DNA of 64,000 nt. Source: Achromobacter aloeverae. Lineage in GTDB: Bacteria; Pseudomonadota; Gammaproteobacteria; Burkholderiales; Burkholderiaceae_B. Positions 1 to 10,992 of this stretch are shown piece by piece; the first letter of the stretch is position 1; every line of letters starts with the position of its first letter. A program made the translations under genes and the position numbers. The DNA lies in NCBI RefSeq assembly GCF_004121055.1, contig NZ_PYAL01000009.1, forward strand, positions 310,001 to 374,000, given 5' to 3'. The notes beneath the pieces were generated by a model that worked only from the letters and a program-made list of their open reading frames with translations, was not told the origin of the DNA and ran no database searches.

Positions 1-1179
1 CAGCGTGGCCAGGTAGAGCGTGATGGCGGTTTCCAGCTTGTCCAGCGCGGTATCCATCTGGCGCGCCTGCATCAGGCGGTGGCGGTTGTCGCGCTTGAAG
101 CCGGCGCGCGCCAGCAGCAGCAGGGTCTGCAGCATGTCGGCCATGCGCAGCGCCTCGCGCGAGGCATTGCCCAGCGCCACCGCGGGCACATCGTGCGCTG
201 CCTCGTCAAGGTAGTGGGGCAGCGAGGGATCGTCGGGGTCGGCGCGCTTGGGCAGCCAGCGCGTCAGCAGCGCGCCGTAAGGCGCCAGCACCGGCAGGAA
301 GACCAGCGCGATCACGGCGTTGAACAGCGTGTGGAAATTGGCGACGGCGCGGGCCGGGTCGTTGGAAAGCCCGTTCATCCAGGGCTCGATCCAGGGCAGC
401 ACCAGCAGTCCGACGACCACCCCCGCCAGGCGGGTCAGCAGGTTGCCCAGGGGCAGGCGGCGCGCCGCCGGATCGTCGCCGGACACGCCTTCGATGATGG
501 GATTGATTGCCGTGCCCAGGTTGGCGCCCAGCACCATGGCGAAGGCGGCCGGTCCGTTCACCAGATGATGGGTGGCCATGGACATGATCAGCACCACCAC
601 GGCCACGCTGGAATGGGCCGCCCATGTCAGCGCGGCGGCCAGCAGCATGGCGGCGACGGGCTGGGTGGCCAGCGCTTCCAGGATGGTGCGCAGCAGCGGG
701 GCCGTCTGGAAGGGCGTGAACAGCTCGACCAGGGCATGCAGCGACATCAGCAGCAGGCCCAGGCCGATGAAGACGCGGCCCAGGTCGCGCGTGCGTCCGG
801 GCGGGTAGCGGCGGAACATCCAGACGCCGGCGAGGATCAGGATGGGCGCCAGCGCCGTGAGGTCGAAGGACAGCAGTTGCACGATCAGCGTGGTGCCGAC
901 ATTGGCGCCCAGCATGGCGGCGAGCGCGGGCACCAGGGCCACCACGCCGCCCGCGGCGAAGCCCGTGATCATCAGGCCGGTGGCGGTGCTGCTTTGCAAT
1001 GCCGCGGTGATGGCAAGGCCGGCGCAGAAGGCGCGCAAGCGCGTGCCCAATGCCCGCCCCAGCGCCGCGCCCAGGGCCGCGCCGAATGCACGCTGGACTC
1101 CCGTCTGGACCATGTGCACCCCCCATAGCAACAGGGCGACATAGCCGGCGAAGTCGAGTAGCGTGATGATTCCGGACAT
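1..1179 (-). CDS. Na/Pi cotransporter family protein (partial, C-terminus beyond window)
   Basis: Inner-membrane protein of the Na+/phosphate symporter (NptA/PhoU-linked) family. The frame starts at ATG 1179 (MSGIITLLDFAGYVALLLWG) and stays open for 393 codons to base 1, so the C-terminus is missing. Seen directly: the family signature QSSTAT in the first third, a second inverted-repeat half with GANLGTAINP, and several glycine-rich hydrophobic helices. The last visible stretch (VALGNASREALRMADMLQTLLLLAR) is helical and charged, as expected for the PhoU-like cytosolic tail of these proteins. No clear Shine-Dalgarno sequence precedes the ATG. The function as a phosphate transporter is inferred from the family; export of phosphate or transport of another anion is possible. 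Confidence 0.85.
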   Translation of the reverse strand, partial: MSGIITLLDFAGYVALLLWGVHMVQTGVQRAFGAALGAALGRALGTRLRAFCAGLAITAALQSSTATGLMITGFAAGGVVALVPALAAMLGANVGTTLIVQLLSFDLTALAPILILAGVWMFRRYPPGRTRDLGRVFIGLGLLLMSLHALVELFTPFQTAPLLRTILEALATQPVAAMLLAAALTWAAHSSVAVVVLIMSMATHHLVNGPAAFAMVLGANLGTAINPIIEGVSGDDPAARRLPLGNLLTRLAGVVVGLLVLPWIEPWMNGLSNDPARAVANFHTLFNAVIALVFLPVLAPYGALLTRWLPKRADPDDPSLPHYLDEAAHDVPAVALGNASREALRMADMLQTLLLLARAGFKRDNRHRLMQARQMDTALDKLETAITLYLATL

Positions 1180-1546
1180 AGGCAGATGAAAGTGGGGTAA
1201 GCGCTCATGGTGGCGCGGATCGGCGGCGCGGAACGCGCGACCATGATAGTTCAGATGGAAGGGGACGCTGCCATCATCGCACGAGAAGTTACCAGGGGTC
1301 GAAACAAAAATGAAAACGTTCTCATAAAAGTATTTATGGTCCCCATAACCCATTTTTTGAGGTAAGTGCGCGGGCGGGGTGCCCAGCCACGGGTACGGGC
1401 CGCGAGGTGACGCCGCCGACCGCCTTTCCGCGCAGGCTGGGGGTATATGATGTGGGCACTGATGTGAGCACGACGGCCAGCAGCCGCGGACGGCGGCATG
1501 GGCCCGGGCGCGCACGCACATCGCCGCAACGGAACGTGGGGTTATC
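1180..1546. other. Gene-free region upstream of sdaA
   Basis: These 367 bases separate the divergent transporter gene and sdaA. The left half has an AT-rich patch around 1300-1350 (ATGAAAACGTTCTCATAAAA) that stands out against the GC-rich background and may hold promoters for either gene. A -10-like TATGAT lies at 1446-1451 on the + strand, about 95 bases before the sdaA start, but its -35 partner is weak. No riboswitch, tRNA or convincing small gene was seen. Confidence 0.4.
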
Positions 1547-2938
<1,392 letters not shown>

Positions 2939-2963
2939 GCGCGGAGAGGCCGGGCAGCGCGGC

Positions 2964-3008
2964 GTTCAGCGCACGGGTGTTCAGCGCACGGGGGTTCAGC
3001 GCACGAGC
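2964..3008. repeat. Three tandem 15-bp repeats spanning the gspF stop codon
   Basis: Copies of GTTCAGCGCACGGGT-like sequence lie at 2964-2978, 2979-2993 and 2994-3008; they differ only in the last few bases. On the minus strand each unit reads ...CGTGCGCTGAAC, so the third copy supplies the gspF stop codon (TGA at 2996-2998) and the other two lie just after it in the short gap to sdaA. The unit length is a multiple of three, so slippage would leave the GspF frame intact. Confidence 0.9.
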
Positions 3009-4219
3009 TGGTTGATCTCCAGGATGGGCATCATCACCGCCAGCACGATCATCAGCACGAAACCGCCCATCAGCAGGATCATGGCCGGTTCCAGCAGGGC
3101 CGTCATCGCCATGGCGCGGCGCTCCAGTTCGCGCGCCAGCGTGGACGATGCTCGTTCCAGCATGTGCGGCAGCGTGCCGGTCTTCTCGCCGCTGGCTGTC
3201 AGGTGTATCAGCAAGGAAGGGAACACGCGCTGCACCTGCAGCGAGGACGCCAGGGTGGCGCCTTCGCGCACCCGCGCGGTGGCGTCGTCCACGGCATCGC
3301 GCAGCCTGTCGTTGCCCAGGGTCTGGCGCGCCGCGTCGAGCGCGCGCAGCAGCGGCACGCCGCTGCCGGAAAGGATGGCCAGCGTGGAGGCGAAGCGGGC
3401 CACGTTCACGCCCAGCACGAAGCGGCCCGCCAGCGGCAGGCGCAGCACGCGCGCATGCCAGGCCAGGCGCGCGGCGGGCAGGCGCAGCGCGCGGCGCCAG
3501 GCCAGCACCAGCGCGGCGACGACCAGGCCTGTCAGCCATCCCCATTGCCGCACATAGTCGCTCAACGCCAGCATGGCGCGCGTGAGGAAGGGCAGCTGCT
3601 GGTGGGTCTGGCTGAAGGCCGACACGACCTGCGGCACGACATAGCCCAGCAGGAAGATCACGATCACCACGGACACGCAGCCGACCACGCCGGGATAGAT
3701 GAAGGCCGTCAGGATCTTGCTGCGCAGCGCGTTGCGGTCTTCGATATGGACGGCCAGCTTGTCCATCACCGTGGACAGCTCGCCGGACTCCTCGCCGGCC
3801 GTCACCAGCGCGCGGTAGATCTCCGGAAAGTCGCGCGGCCGCGCCGCCAGGGCCTGCGCCAGGCGGTGACCCGCGCGCACGTCGGCGCGCACGCCGGCAA
3901 GCACTTCGGCCACGTGCTTGCGCTCGGCCTGGTCCTGCGCCGCGCCCAGCGCCGCGTCCAGGGGCAGGCCGGCGGCCAGCAGGCTGGACAGCTGGCGGGT
4001 CAGCCAGGCCAGGTCGGCATCGCTCAGCCTGGGCCCGAACAGGGCGCGGCCCGCCCCCGCCCCTGCGTCCGTGGTCCTGCCGCCGGCCGGCTCGGTCGAC
4101 AAGGGCAGCAGGCCGCGCGCGCGCAGCTGGTTGCGAGCGCCGCGCGCGGTGTCGGCGTCGATCAATCCGCGCACGGTCTTGCCGAGCGCGTCGGTGGCGG
4201 TATAGCGAAAGGAAGGCAT
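2996..4219 (-). CDS. gspF: Type II secretion inner-membrane platform protein GspF
   Basis: Polytopic inner-membrane protein of the type II secretion platform; it links the GspE ATPase to the GspC/L/M complex. The 407-residue length is normal. The sequence opens with MPSFRYTATDALGKTVRG and shows two T2SSF domains, with YRALVTAGEESGELSTVMDKLA in the first and LIHLTASGEKTGTLPHMLERAS in the second, each followed by hydrophobic segments. The gene is transcribed away from gspD across a 131-base gap. In most proteobacteria gspF directly follows gspE in the same direction; here it is inverted and sits on the other side of gspD, so an internal rearrangement of the locus is likely. Confidence 0.95.
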   Translation of the reverse strand: MPSFRYTATDALGKTVRGLIDADTARGARNQLRARGLLPLSTEPAGGRTTDAGAGAGRALFGPRLSDADLAWLTRQLSSLLAAGLPLDAALGAAQDQAERKHVAEVLAGVRADVRAGHRLAQALAARPRDFPEIYRALVTAGEESGELSTVMDKLAVHIEDRNALRSKILTAFIYPGVVGCVSVVIVIFLLGYVVPQVVSAFSQTHQQLPFLTRAMLALSDYVRQWGWLTGLVVAALVLAWRRALRLPAARLAWHARVLRLPLAGRFVLGVNVARFASTLAILSGSGVPLLRALDAARQTLGNDRLRDAVDDATARVREGATLASSLQVQRVFPSLLIHLTASGEKTGTLPHMLERASSTLARELERRAMAMTALLEPAMILLMGGFVLMIVLAVMMPILEINQLVR

Positions 4220-4350
4220 GCGGAAACGAGGGGTTCTCAGGGCATCGCGGCGGTATCCGCAGCCCGCTACCTTGCGGGTCGAATATGACCGTAGTGTTGC
4301 AGTGCCCCCCCGTATACTCGCCGCGTTTCAAGTCATAAACACGATGGATC

Positions 4351-6996
4351 ATGCGACGCGTTCTGCAACGACTGGCGGCCTGTGCCCTGTCCCTCTCCCT
4401 TTGCGCGGGCTTGCCGGCCACGGCCTACGCGCAGCCGTCCGTGCGCGGCGCGGACGACAAGGTGTCGCTGAATTTCGTGGACGTCGACATCGCCGCGGTG
4501 CTGCGCGCGATGTCGCTCTTCACCAAGCGCAATTATCTTTATGATCCCCGGGTCAAGGGCAAGATGACGCTGGTGTCGGACCAGCCGGTCGATCGCCAGA
4601 CGGCGATGAACATGCTGGCGGGCTCGCTGCGCCTGCAGGGCTATGCCATCGTCGAAGTGGGCGGCGTGACGCGCGTGGTGCCCGAGGCCGACGCCAAGCT
4701 GCAAGGCAGCGCCATGTCGGTGGAGGAGTTCGATCGCCGCGGCCGCGGCGCCGCGCCTGGTGCTGCCGGTGCTGCCGGTGGTGTGGGGTCGCCGCGCGCC
4801 TCGGGCGGGGAAGTGGTCACGCGGGTGTTTCCGCTGAAGTACGAGAACGCCGCCAACCTGGTGCCGGTGCTGCGCCCCATGGTGCCGCCGAACAATCCGG
4901 TGAACGCCTATCCCGGCAACAACACGGTGGTCGTCACCGACTACGCCGACAACATGGAGCGCATCGCGCGCGTGATCGCCAGCATCGACGTGCCGACGTC
5001 GATAGACACCGCGGTGGTGCCCGTGCGCTACGCCATCGCGTCGGACGTGGCGGCGCTGGCGTCGCAGCTGCTGGATGCACAGCAGAACAGCGCCGATGCG
5101 TCGCAGCGCATTGCCGTGGTCGCCGACCCGCGCACCAACAACGTGGTGATCCGCGCGGGCAGTCCCGCGCGCACGGCCCTGGCGCGCGACCTGGTGGTGA
5201 AACTGGATACCCAGCAGGCCAATGCGGGCAACCTGCACGTGGTGTACCTGCGCAACGCGCAGGCCGTGCGGCTGGCGGCGGTGCTGGGCGGCTTGCTGTC
5301 CGGCCAGGCCAGCACCGCGCCCGGCGCCAACGGCAATGGGGCCGCGGGCGCGCAGGGCAACCGCGCGGCGGGACAGCAGGGCGGGCAGCAGAACACCGGC
5401 GGCGGCAACATGTATACGCCGACCGGCATGGGCGGCAACGGCACCACGGGGACGTCGTCGAGCGGCAATGCCGGCCTGGGTTCGGGGCAGCAGCAGGCCA
5501 TCGCGCGCGTGGACGGCAGCAACAACATGCAGCCGGTTTCCTATTCGGGCAACGGCGCGACGGTGCAGGCGGACCCGGCGACCAATACCCTGATCATCTC
5601 GGCCACGGAGCCGCAGTACCGCAGCCTGCGCGAAGTCATCGACATGCTGGACCAGCGCCGGGCCCAGGTGCTCGTGGAAAGCATGATCGTCGAGGTCACC
5701 GAGGACCAGGCCGCGCAGATCGGCATCCAGTGGTTCGGCGCCACCAATGGCCTGGGCACCAACGGCGCGTCCGTGATCGGTGGCACCAACCTGGGCGGAT
5801 CCAGCATCAACACGTCCGCCGCGACCACCATCGACGCCTTGCCGTCGGGCCTGAACATCGGCCTGATCCGCGGCACCACCACGATTCCCGGGATCGGCCA
5901 GATCCTCAACCTTAACGTGCTGGCGACCGCGTTGAAGACCAATGGCGGCGCCAACATCCTGTCCACGCCCAACCTGATGACGCTGGACAACGAGGCGGCC
6001 AGCATCATGGTGGGCAAGACCGTGCCCTTCGTGACGGGGCAATACGTGACCTCGGGCAGCGGTTCCAGCAGCAATCCCTTCCAGACCATAGAGCGCGAGG
6101 ATGTCGGCCTGAAGCTGAATATCCGGCCGCAGATATCCGAAGGCGGGTCCGTCAAGCTCGACATCTACCAGGAGGTCAGCTCCATCGACACCGCCAGTTC
6201 CACGTCGACCAGCGGCATCGTCACCAACAAGCGCGCCATCGATACCAGCGTGCTGATCGACGACGGCCAGATCATCGTGCTGGGCGGCCTGTTGCAGGAC
6301 AGCGTGTCGACCACCAACCAGGGCGTACCCGGCCTGAGCTCGATCCCCTTGCTGGGCGCGCTGTTCCGTTCGGACACGCGCAGCCGCGAGAAGACCAACC
6401 TGATGGTTTTCCTGCGTCCGCACGTGATCCGCAATAGCCAGGACAGCATGGGCGTCACCCTGGACCGCTACAACTATATGCGCCGTGCGCAGAGCGCCGT
6501 GCAGCCCGGCGAGCACTGGGCGCTGCCCGGCATGACCGCGCCCATCCTGCCGCCGGCCAATGTGCGCGGCGTGCCGACGGGGGCCTATGACCTGCGGCCG
6601 GCCGCCGCGGCCGAGACGATGAGGCAGGCGCCGCCGCCCGTCACGCAGTCGTACTCGGTGCGGCAGCTGCCGGAGACGCCACGTCCCCCGGACGAGGTGA
6701 TACGGGCCAACGTGCCCATAGGCGTGACCATCGCCACCGATCCCTCCGCGCTGTACGGGGAAACGGATACGACCAAGACCACGTTGCAGTTCGCGCTGGC
6801 CGACGCGCGGGAGCAGGCCGACAGCATCGCGGGGCGCGTGCGCATGAGCGGCCTGGACGCCTACAGCCAGCCCGGTCCCGGCGGCCAGGGCTATGTGGTG
6901 CGGTCGCAGGTGCCGCGCGATGCGCGCAGCGTCGATACCGCGCTGTCCCTGCTCAAGCAGCTGGGCTACAAGCCTGAACTGGTGACGCAGCCATGA
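4351..6996 (+). CDS. gspD: Type II secretion outer-membrane secretin GspD with a SPOR-like tail
   Basis: Forms the outer-membrane channel of type II secretion. A signal peptide ([20 protein letters not shown], cut after AYA) precedes the N0 domain (about 36-115), N1 (about 150-215), N2 and N3, then the secretin barrel (about 480-690, with [16 protein letters not shown] and [12 protein letters not shown]). A Gly/Asn/Gln-rich insert occupies about 320-395 between N3 halves. Beyond the barrel there are 180 further residues: a proline-rich linker and, at 810-881, a segment that looks like a SPOR peptidoglycan-binding domain. At 881 residues it is longer than the usual 650-780. A -10-like TATACT at 4313-4318 lies 33 bases upstream, without a good -35 box. 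Confidence 0.95.
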   Translation: MRRVLQRLAACALSLSLCAGLPATAYAQPSVRGADDKVSLNFVDVDIAAVLRAMSLFTKRNYLYDPRVKGKMTLVSDQPVDRQTAMNMLAGSLRLQGYAIVEVGGVTRVVPEADAKLQGSAMSVEEFDRRGRGAAPGAAGAAGGVGSPRASGGEVVTRVFPLKYENAANLVPVLRPMVPPNNPVNAYPGNNTVVVTDYADNMERIARVIASIDVPTSIDTAVVPVRYAIASDVAALASQLLDAQQNSADASQRIAVVADPRTNNVVIRAGSPARTALARDLVVKLDTQQANAGNLHVVYLRNAQAVRLAAVLGGLLSGQASTAPGANGNGAAGAQGNRAAGQQGGQQNTGGGNMYTPTGMGGNGTTGTSSSGNAGLGSGQQQAIARVDGSNNMQPVSYSGNGATVQADPATNTLIISATEPQYRSLREVIDMLDQRRAQVLVESMIVEVTEDQAAQIGIQWFGATNGLGTNGASVIGGTNLGGSSINTSAATTIDALPSGLNIGLIRGTTTIPGIGQILNLNVLATALKTNGGANILSTPNLMTLDNEAASIMVGKTVPFVTGQYVTSGSGSSSNPFQTIEREDVGLKLNIRPQISEGGSVKLDIYQEVSSIDTASSTSTSGIVTNKRAIDTSVLIDDGQIIVLGGLLQDSVSTTNQGVPGLSSIPLLGALFRSDTRSREKTNLMVFLRPHVIRNSQDSMGVTLDRYNYMRRAQSAVQPGEHWALPGMTAPILPPANVRGVPTGAYDLRPAAAAETMRQAPPPVTQSYSVRQLPETPRPPDEVIRANVPIGVTIATDPSALYGETDTTKTTLQFALADAREQADSIAGRVRMSGLDAYSQPGPGGQGYVVRSQVPRDARSVDTALSLLKQLGYKPELVTQP

Positions 6997-7030
6997 GTGC
7001 CTTGCGTCGCGCCGACAGGAGGGGCGCCCG

Positions 7031-8461
7031 GTGAGCGCCTTGCCTTCGCTACCTTATGCCTGGGCGCGCGCGCAGCGCGCCGTGCTCGCCACGCGCGCCG
7101 GCCTGCCGCGCCTGACCGTCAGCCCGCGCACGCCATCCTGGGCGCTGGCGGAAATACGCCGGCGCTATGGCGAGCTGGCGGTGGAGACCGTGGACGACGA
7201 TGTGCTGGAGACCCTGCTCACGGCGGCCTATAGCGACACCGGCGACGCCGCGACGGTGATGGGCGCGGCCGAGAACGAGGTCGACCTCGACCGGTTGATG
7301 CAGGACATTCCGGAGGTCGCCGACCTGCTGGAAGCGCAGGACGACGCGCCGGTGATCCGCATGATCAACGCATTGTTCACCCAGGCGGCGCGGGACGGGG
7401 CCAGCGACATCCACATCGAGCCCTTCGAGACGCACTCGGTGGTGCGCTATCGCGTCGACGGGACGCTGCGCGACGTGGTGTCGCCGCGCAAGGCGCTGCA
7501 CGCGGCGCTGATATCGCGCATCAAGATCATGGCGCACCTGGATATCGCGGAAAAGCGCCTGCCGCAGGACGGCCGCATCGCCCTGCGGGTGGGCGGCCGG
7601 CCGATCGACGTGCGGGTCTCGACCTTGCCGACGGGGCATGGTGAACGCGCGGTGTTGCGCTTGCTGGACAAGGAGGCCGGACGCCTGCAACTGGAAAAGC
7701 TGGGAATGGGCGCGGCGCTGCTGGCGCGGCTCGATGGGCTGATCCGCCAGCCGCACGGTATCGTGCTGGTGACGGGGCCCACCGGCAGCGGGAAGACGAC
7801 CACGCTATACGCGGCGCTGGGGCGCCTGGACGCCAGCACCAGCAATATCCTCACCGTGGAAGACCCCATCGAATACGACCTGCCGGGGATCAGCCAGACC
7901 CAGGTCAACAGCAAGATCGACATGAGTTTCGCCCTGGCCCTGCGCGCCATCCTGCGCCAGGATCCGGACGTGATCATGATCGGCGAGATACGGGACCTGG
8001 AGACGGCGCAGATCGCGGTGCAGGCGTCGCTGACGGGCCACCTGGTGCTGGCCACGCTGCACACCAACGATGCGGTATCCGCGGTGACGCGCCTGACTGA
8101 CATGGGTGTGGAGCCGTTCCTGCTGGCGTCCTCGCTGCTGGGAGTGCTGGCGCAGCGGTTGGTGCGCCGGCTGTGCCAGCACTGCCGGGCGCCGCATGAA
8201 GAGGACGGAAGGGTGGTCTATCGGCCTGTCGGCTGCGCGCACTGCAATCACACGGGATATAGCGGGCGCACCGGCATCCATGAGCTGTTCGTGGTGGACG
8301 AGGACGTGCGCCGCTTGGTGCACGAGGGACGCGACGAGCAGGCCCTGCGGCAAGCGGCCGTGGCGGCCGGCATGCGGTCGATGCGCGAGGACGGCGAACG
8401 CTGGATCGCCGCCGGCGTGACGGCGCCGGAGGAGATCGTGCGGGTGACGCGGGACCATTGA
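7031..8461 (+). CDS. gspE: Type II secretion ATPase GspE
   Basis: Cytoplasmic ATPase that powers pseudopilus assembly. It starts at GTG 7031, placed by a strong AGGAGG at 7017-7022. The 476 residues include an N-terminal T2SSE_N-like part (about 30-110), Walker [10 protein letters not shown] near 249, the Asp box and Walker B region ([26 protein letters not shown]), the His box ([11 protein letters not shown]), and a C-terminal tetracysteine zinc motif made of CQHC and CAHC near 383-412. It lies 34 bases after gspD on the same strand, so the two are probably one transcript. Convergent with gspN. Confidence 0.96.
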   Translation: MSALPSLPYAWARAQRAVLATRAGLPRLTVSPRTPSWALAEIRRRYGELAVETVDDDVLETLLTAAYSDTGDAATVMGAAENEVDLDRLMQDIPEVADLLEAQDDAPVIRMINALFTQAARDGASDIHIEPFETHSVVRYRVDGTLRDVVSPRKALHAALISRIKIMAHLDIAEKRLPQDGRIALRVGGRPIDVRVSTLPTGHGERAVLRLLDKEAGRLQLEKLGMGAALLARLDGLIRQPHGIVLVTGPTGSGKTTTLYAALGRLDASTSNILTVEDPIEYDLPGISQTQVNSKIDMSFALALRAILRQDPDVIMIGEIRDLETAQIAVQASLTGHLVLATLHTNDAVSAVTRLTDMGVEPFLLASSLLGVLAQRLVRRLCQHCRAPHEEDGRVVYRPVGCAHCNHTGYSGRTGIHELFVVDEDVRRLVHEGRDEQALRQAAVAAGMRSMREDGERWIAAGVTAPEEIVRVTRDH

Positions 8462-8530
8462 TGCATCGATGGCCGCTGGCTGCACCTTTGACGATAGCCA
8501 CGGGTGCGGCCACTGGCCCACAACGTCGCC

Positions 8531-9400
8531 TTATCGCGTTCCAAAAATGCTCTGGCCGCCACTGCGGCGCCCCAGCGCGGACAGCAAGGCGTCGAGTCCC
8601 TCGCGCACGTTTTCGGGGCTGCCCGCGGCCGCTTCGGCGGTGCCGTGCAAATCCAGCTTGCGGCCGTCCCAGGTGCCTGTCGCCTGTACGCGCAGGGGAC
8701 CGGAGAGGGTGCCGAGCGTCAGGTTGATCACGCCACCCGTCGCACCACCAATCGCACCACCCCTGGCGCCGGCCTTGGCGCCCTTGCCGTCGGCCGCCGT
8801 CGCCTGCAACCGATAGGAACCCAGGGGGCGCACGCTGGACAGGGCGGATGAGGCATCGCGCCATTCAAGCTGCCACAGCGTGGGTGCGCGCGTGACGCCG
8901 GCTTCATAGTCCGGCCAGCTCAGCGCCAGGCTGCCGCCGGGCGCAAGGGTGTTCAACGGCGCGCCCAGCGCCGCCAGCATGTCCGCCGGCAGGCTTAGGG
9001 TCTGGCCCGACAGGGATAAGGACGGTGTGGCGAGGCCGCGCCACGCCGGCGACAGGCGGACGTCGCCGCCCAGCCAGGGATGGCGCAGGACGACGCCTTG
9101 CCAGGTCCAATGCCAGCTCAGCGGCTGGGGCAGCGTGCGGCGCGCGCCCGGCGGTCCCAGCGCCAGCAGCGCGGCGCCGTTCCATATCGTGCCCGAGGCA
9201 TCGACGATGGCAACCATGGCCTGGTCATCGCCCAGGCGCATCAGCCACCGGGCCGGCAGCACGGCCAGGGCGGCGACCACTGCCACCAGCAGGGCGGCCA
9301 GTGGGAAACCATGGCGACCCAGGCGCGATCCATGGACGTGGGGGAGGTGGGGGACGTGGGAGGGCGCGCGCCGCGCGCGCCAGGCATGCAGCAGTTGCAT
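8531..9400 (-). CDS. gspN: Type II secretion protein GspN
   Basis: Inner-membrane-anchored accessory protein of type II secretion; its role is not well settled. The 289-residue product has one N-terminal membrane segment (FPLAALLVAVVAALAVLPARWLM, about residues 33-55) and a periplasmic T2SSN domain with typical features such as DASGTIWNGAALLAL and GPLRVQATGTWDGRKLDLHG. Its ATG follows the gspM stop immediately (TGAATG), so it is the last gene of the gspG-N run. A run of Gly/Ala residues (GGAIGGATGGV) in the second half is encoded by a short GC-rich repeat. Confidence 0.88.
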   Translation of the reverse strand: MQLLHAWRARRAPSHVPHLPHVHGSRLGRHGFPLAALLVAVVAALAVLPARWLMRLGDDQAMVAIVDASGTIWNGAALLALGPPGARRTLPQPLSWHWTWQGVVLRHPWLGGDVRLSPAWRGLATPSLSLSGQTLSLPADMLAALGAPLNTLAPGGSLALSWPDYEAGVTRAPTLWQLEWRDASSALSSVRPLGSYRLQATAADGKGAKAGARGGAIGGATGGVINLTLGTLSGPLRVQATGTWDGRKLDLHGTAEAAAGSPENVREGLDALLSALGRRSGGQSIFGTR

Positions 9401-9988
9401 TCAACGATCCGTCGCGGCGGCGAGCCGCAGCATGCCATCGACCTTGCCCGGGATAGGCCGGCCATACTCGGTGCTGGCGCGTGTCAGCTCGGCGCTGGCC
9501 ACGCGCAGGCGCAGGTCCGCCGCCACGGTGTCGCTCCAGCGCATGAGCGCCGACGACGATGCCTCCTTGACATCGATGCGCCAGCTGGCCGGCTTGCCGG
9601 CGGCACCGCCTTCCTGCGTCGTGCGCCAGCTGTCGGGCGCCAGGCCGGCGCGGCGCAGGCTGGCGTCGATGTCCGCCGGCGCGAGGGGCGTGTTCGATGC
9701 GCGTCCGCCGCGTTGGCGCAGGCGCAGCGCTTCGTTGGCGAGGCTGGTCACGGTGGCGGCCTGGGCGCGCAGCGCGGGCAGTTCGTTGCGTGCCCGCGCG
9801 ATGGCGGTCCAGGCCGGATCGATGGCGACCGTGAAAACGAGATAGAGCGCCAGCGCCGCGCCGCCAGCATGGACAAGGCGGCGTTCGCGCGACGTCAGCG
9901 CCGCATGCCAGGCGGCCAGCGGACGCAGGCCTTGCCGTGCGCGCGCGGACCAGGCGGCGGCGCGCGCGCCCAGATCGGGACGCTTCAT
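9401..9988 (-). CDS. gspM: Type II secretion protein GspM
   Basis: Bitopic inner-membrane platform protein that partners GspL. The start chosen is ATG 9988, which overlaps the gspL stop (ATGA) and gives 195 residues. The same frame is open further upstream, but that stretch is a shadow of gspL. Seen: cytoplasmic N-terminus, membrane helix LVHAGGAALALYLVFTVAI (about 40-58), then a periplasmic ferredoxin-like domain with a coiled-coil-like start (ARARNELPALRAQAATV). Assignment rests on position between gspL and gspN, on topology and on length; sequence conservation in this family is low. Confidence 0.88.
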   Translation of the reverse strand: MKRPDLGARAAAWSARARQGLRPLAAWHAALTSRERRLVHAGGAALALYLVFTVAIDPAWTAIARARNELPALRAQAATVTSLANEALRLRQRGGRASNTPLAPADIDASLRRAGLAPDSWRTTQEGGAAGKPASWRIDVKEASSSALMRWSDTVAADLRLRVASAELTRASTEYGRPIPGKVDGMLRLAAATDR

Positions 9989-10992
9989 GGTTGACTCCGG
10001 GTGATGCGCCATGTCGACGGCGCGTCCTGCTTTTCGATGCGCACGCCCAGGGCCGTGGCGGCCTGGGCCATGGCGGGAGCTTGCGCCAATTGATCGGGAT
10101 CCTTGCCATCCGCGCCGTCCAGCTTGATGGTGACGGCGCCGTCGGCATAGCGCAGCACCGCCGTGTGGCCGGCGGCGAAGGGCAGGGCGCCGGCCGTGGC
10201 CAGCGCCAGCGGCACGAAGTCGGTGGGACTGCTGGCGCCCTGGCCGGTCAATAGCGCGTTGCGGCCCTGTTCGGCCTGGCGCAGCGGATCTACCACCACG
10301 GGGATGTCGGGAAAGGCCGCCCGCACCTGGGCTTCCATGCGCGTCCGCAAGGCCGTGGCCTCGCCGCGCAGCCGCGCGGCATGGATATTCAATCCCACGA
10401 TCCATACCGCGGCGGCGGCCGCCGTCCACCACAAGGGCGCGCGCCAGGGCGAACGCTGGCGCGGGCTCAGCGCCGGCAGGGCCAGCGACCAGCGTGGCGC
10501 GTCGCGGCGCCAGCGCGCGTCCGCGGGCAAGGCCAGCGCCTGGTCGGGCGTGGCATCGTCCTCCGGCAGCACCAGCTGCGCCGGCAACAAGGCATCGACG
10601 CGCAAGCCGGCCTGTGCCAGCAGGCGCCAGGCGCGGGCCAGCGGATCGCGCGCGGCCCAGGCGACGGTCACCGTGCCGTCGGCCGCGCGCGGGCCGTGCC
10701 CGACCGCCAGGTCGTCCATATCGCTCAACAGCAAGGGTTCCATGGCGCCATGCACGGCGGCCGTCAGCATGCGCTTGGGAACGGCGGGCACCTGGACGGT
10801 GGTGACGATGGCGTCGGACGGCGCCAGCACGGCTTCGGCGCGGGCGCCCGGGAAGGCCGTGGCCAGCGCGGCGGCGGCCAGCTCGCCGCTGCGCGCGCAG
10901 CGACCCTGGCGATCGAACCAGGCGTAGGCGAGGGGGGCCGTGGCGCTAGCCTCGGCCAGGCCGGGAAGGGCGATGCGTAGGGTGTTCTTCAA
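9985..10992 (-). CDS. gspL: Type II secretion protein GspL
   Basis: Inner-membrane platform protein that recruits GspE. The start is taken as TTG 10992, whose bases overlap the gspK stop (TTGA) and which gives 335 residues (MKNTLRIALPGLAEAS when the TTG is read as Met). The cytoplasmic actin-like domain occupies about 1-225 (SDAIVTTVQVPAVPKRMLTAAV, then MEPLLLSDMDDLAVG). A membrane helix near 238-255 (PLWWTAAAAAVWIVGLNIHA) leads to a periplasmic ferredoxin-like domain. No ATG fits the N-terminus, so a rare start with translational coupling to gspK is the simplest reading. Its stop overlaps the gspM start. Confidence 0.88.
   Translation of the reverse strand: MKNTLRIALPGLAEASATAPLAYAWFDRQGRCARSGELAAAALATAFPGARAEAVLAPSDAIVTTVQVPAVPKRMLTAAVHGAMEPLLLSDMDDLAVGHGPRAADGTVTVAWAARDPLARAWRLLAQAGLRVDALLPAQLVLPEDDATPDQALALPADARWRRDAPRWSLALPALSPRQRSPWRAPLWWTAAAAAVWIVGLNIHAARLRGEATALRTRMEAQVRAAFPDIPVVVDPLRQAEQGRNALLTGQGASSPTDFVPLALATAGALPFAAGHTAVLRYADGAVTIKLDGADGKDPDQLAQAPAMAQAATALGVRIEKQDAPSTWRITRSQP

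Noticed and set aside
79-1128. Long open frame on the + strand opposite the Na/Pi transporter
   Set aside because: Gln/Arg/Gly/His-rich product with no domain; it is the antisense shadow of a GC-rich membrane-protein gene that has clear family motifs.
4333-6516. 727-codon open frame on the minus strand opposite gspD
   Set aside because: Arg/His/Gly-rich shadow without motifs; gspD on the other strand is certain.
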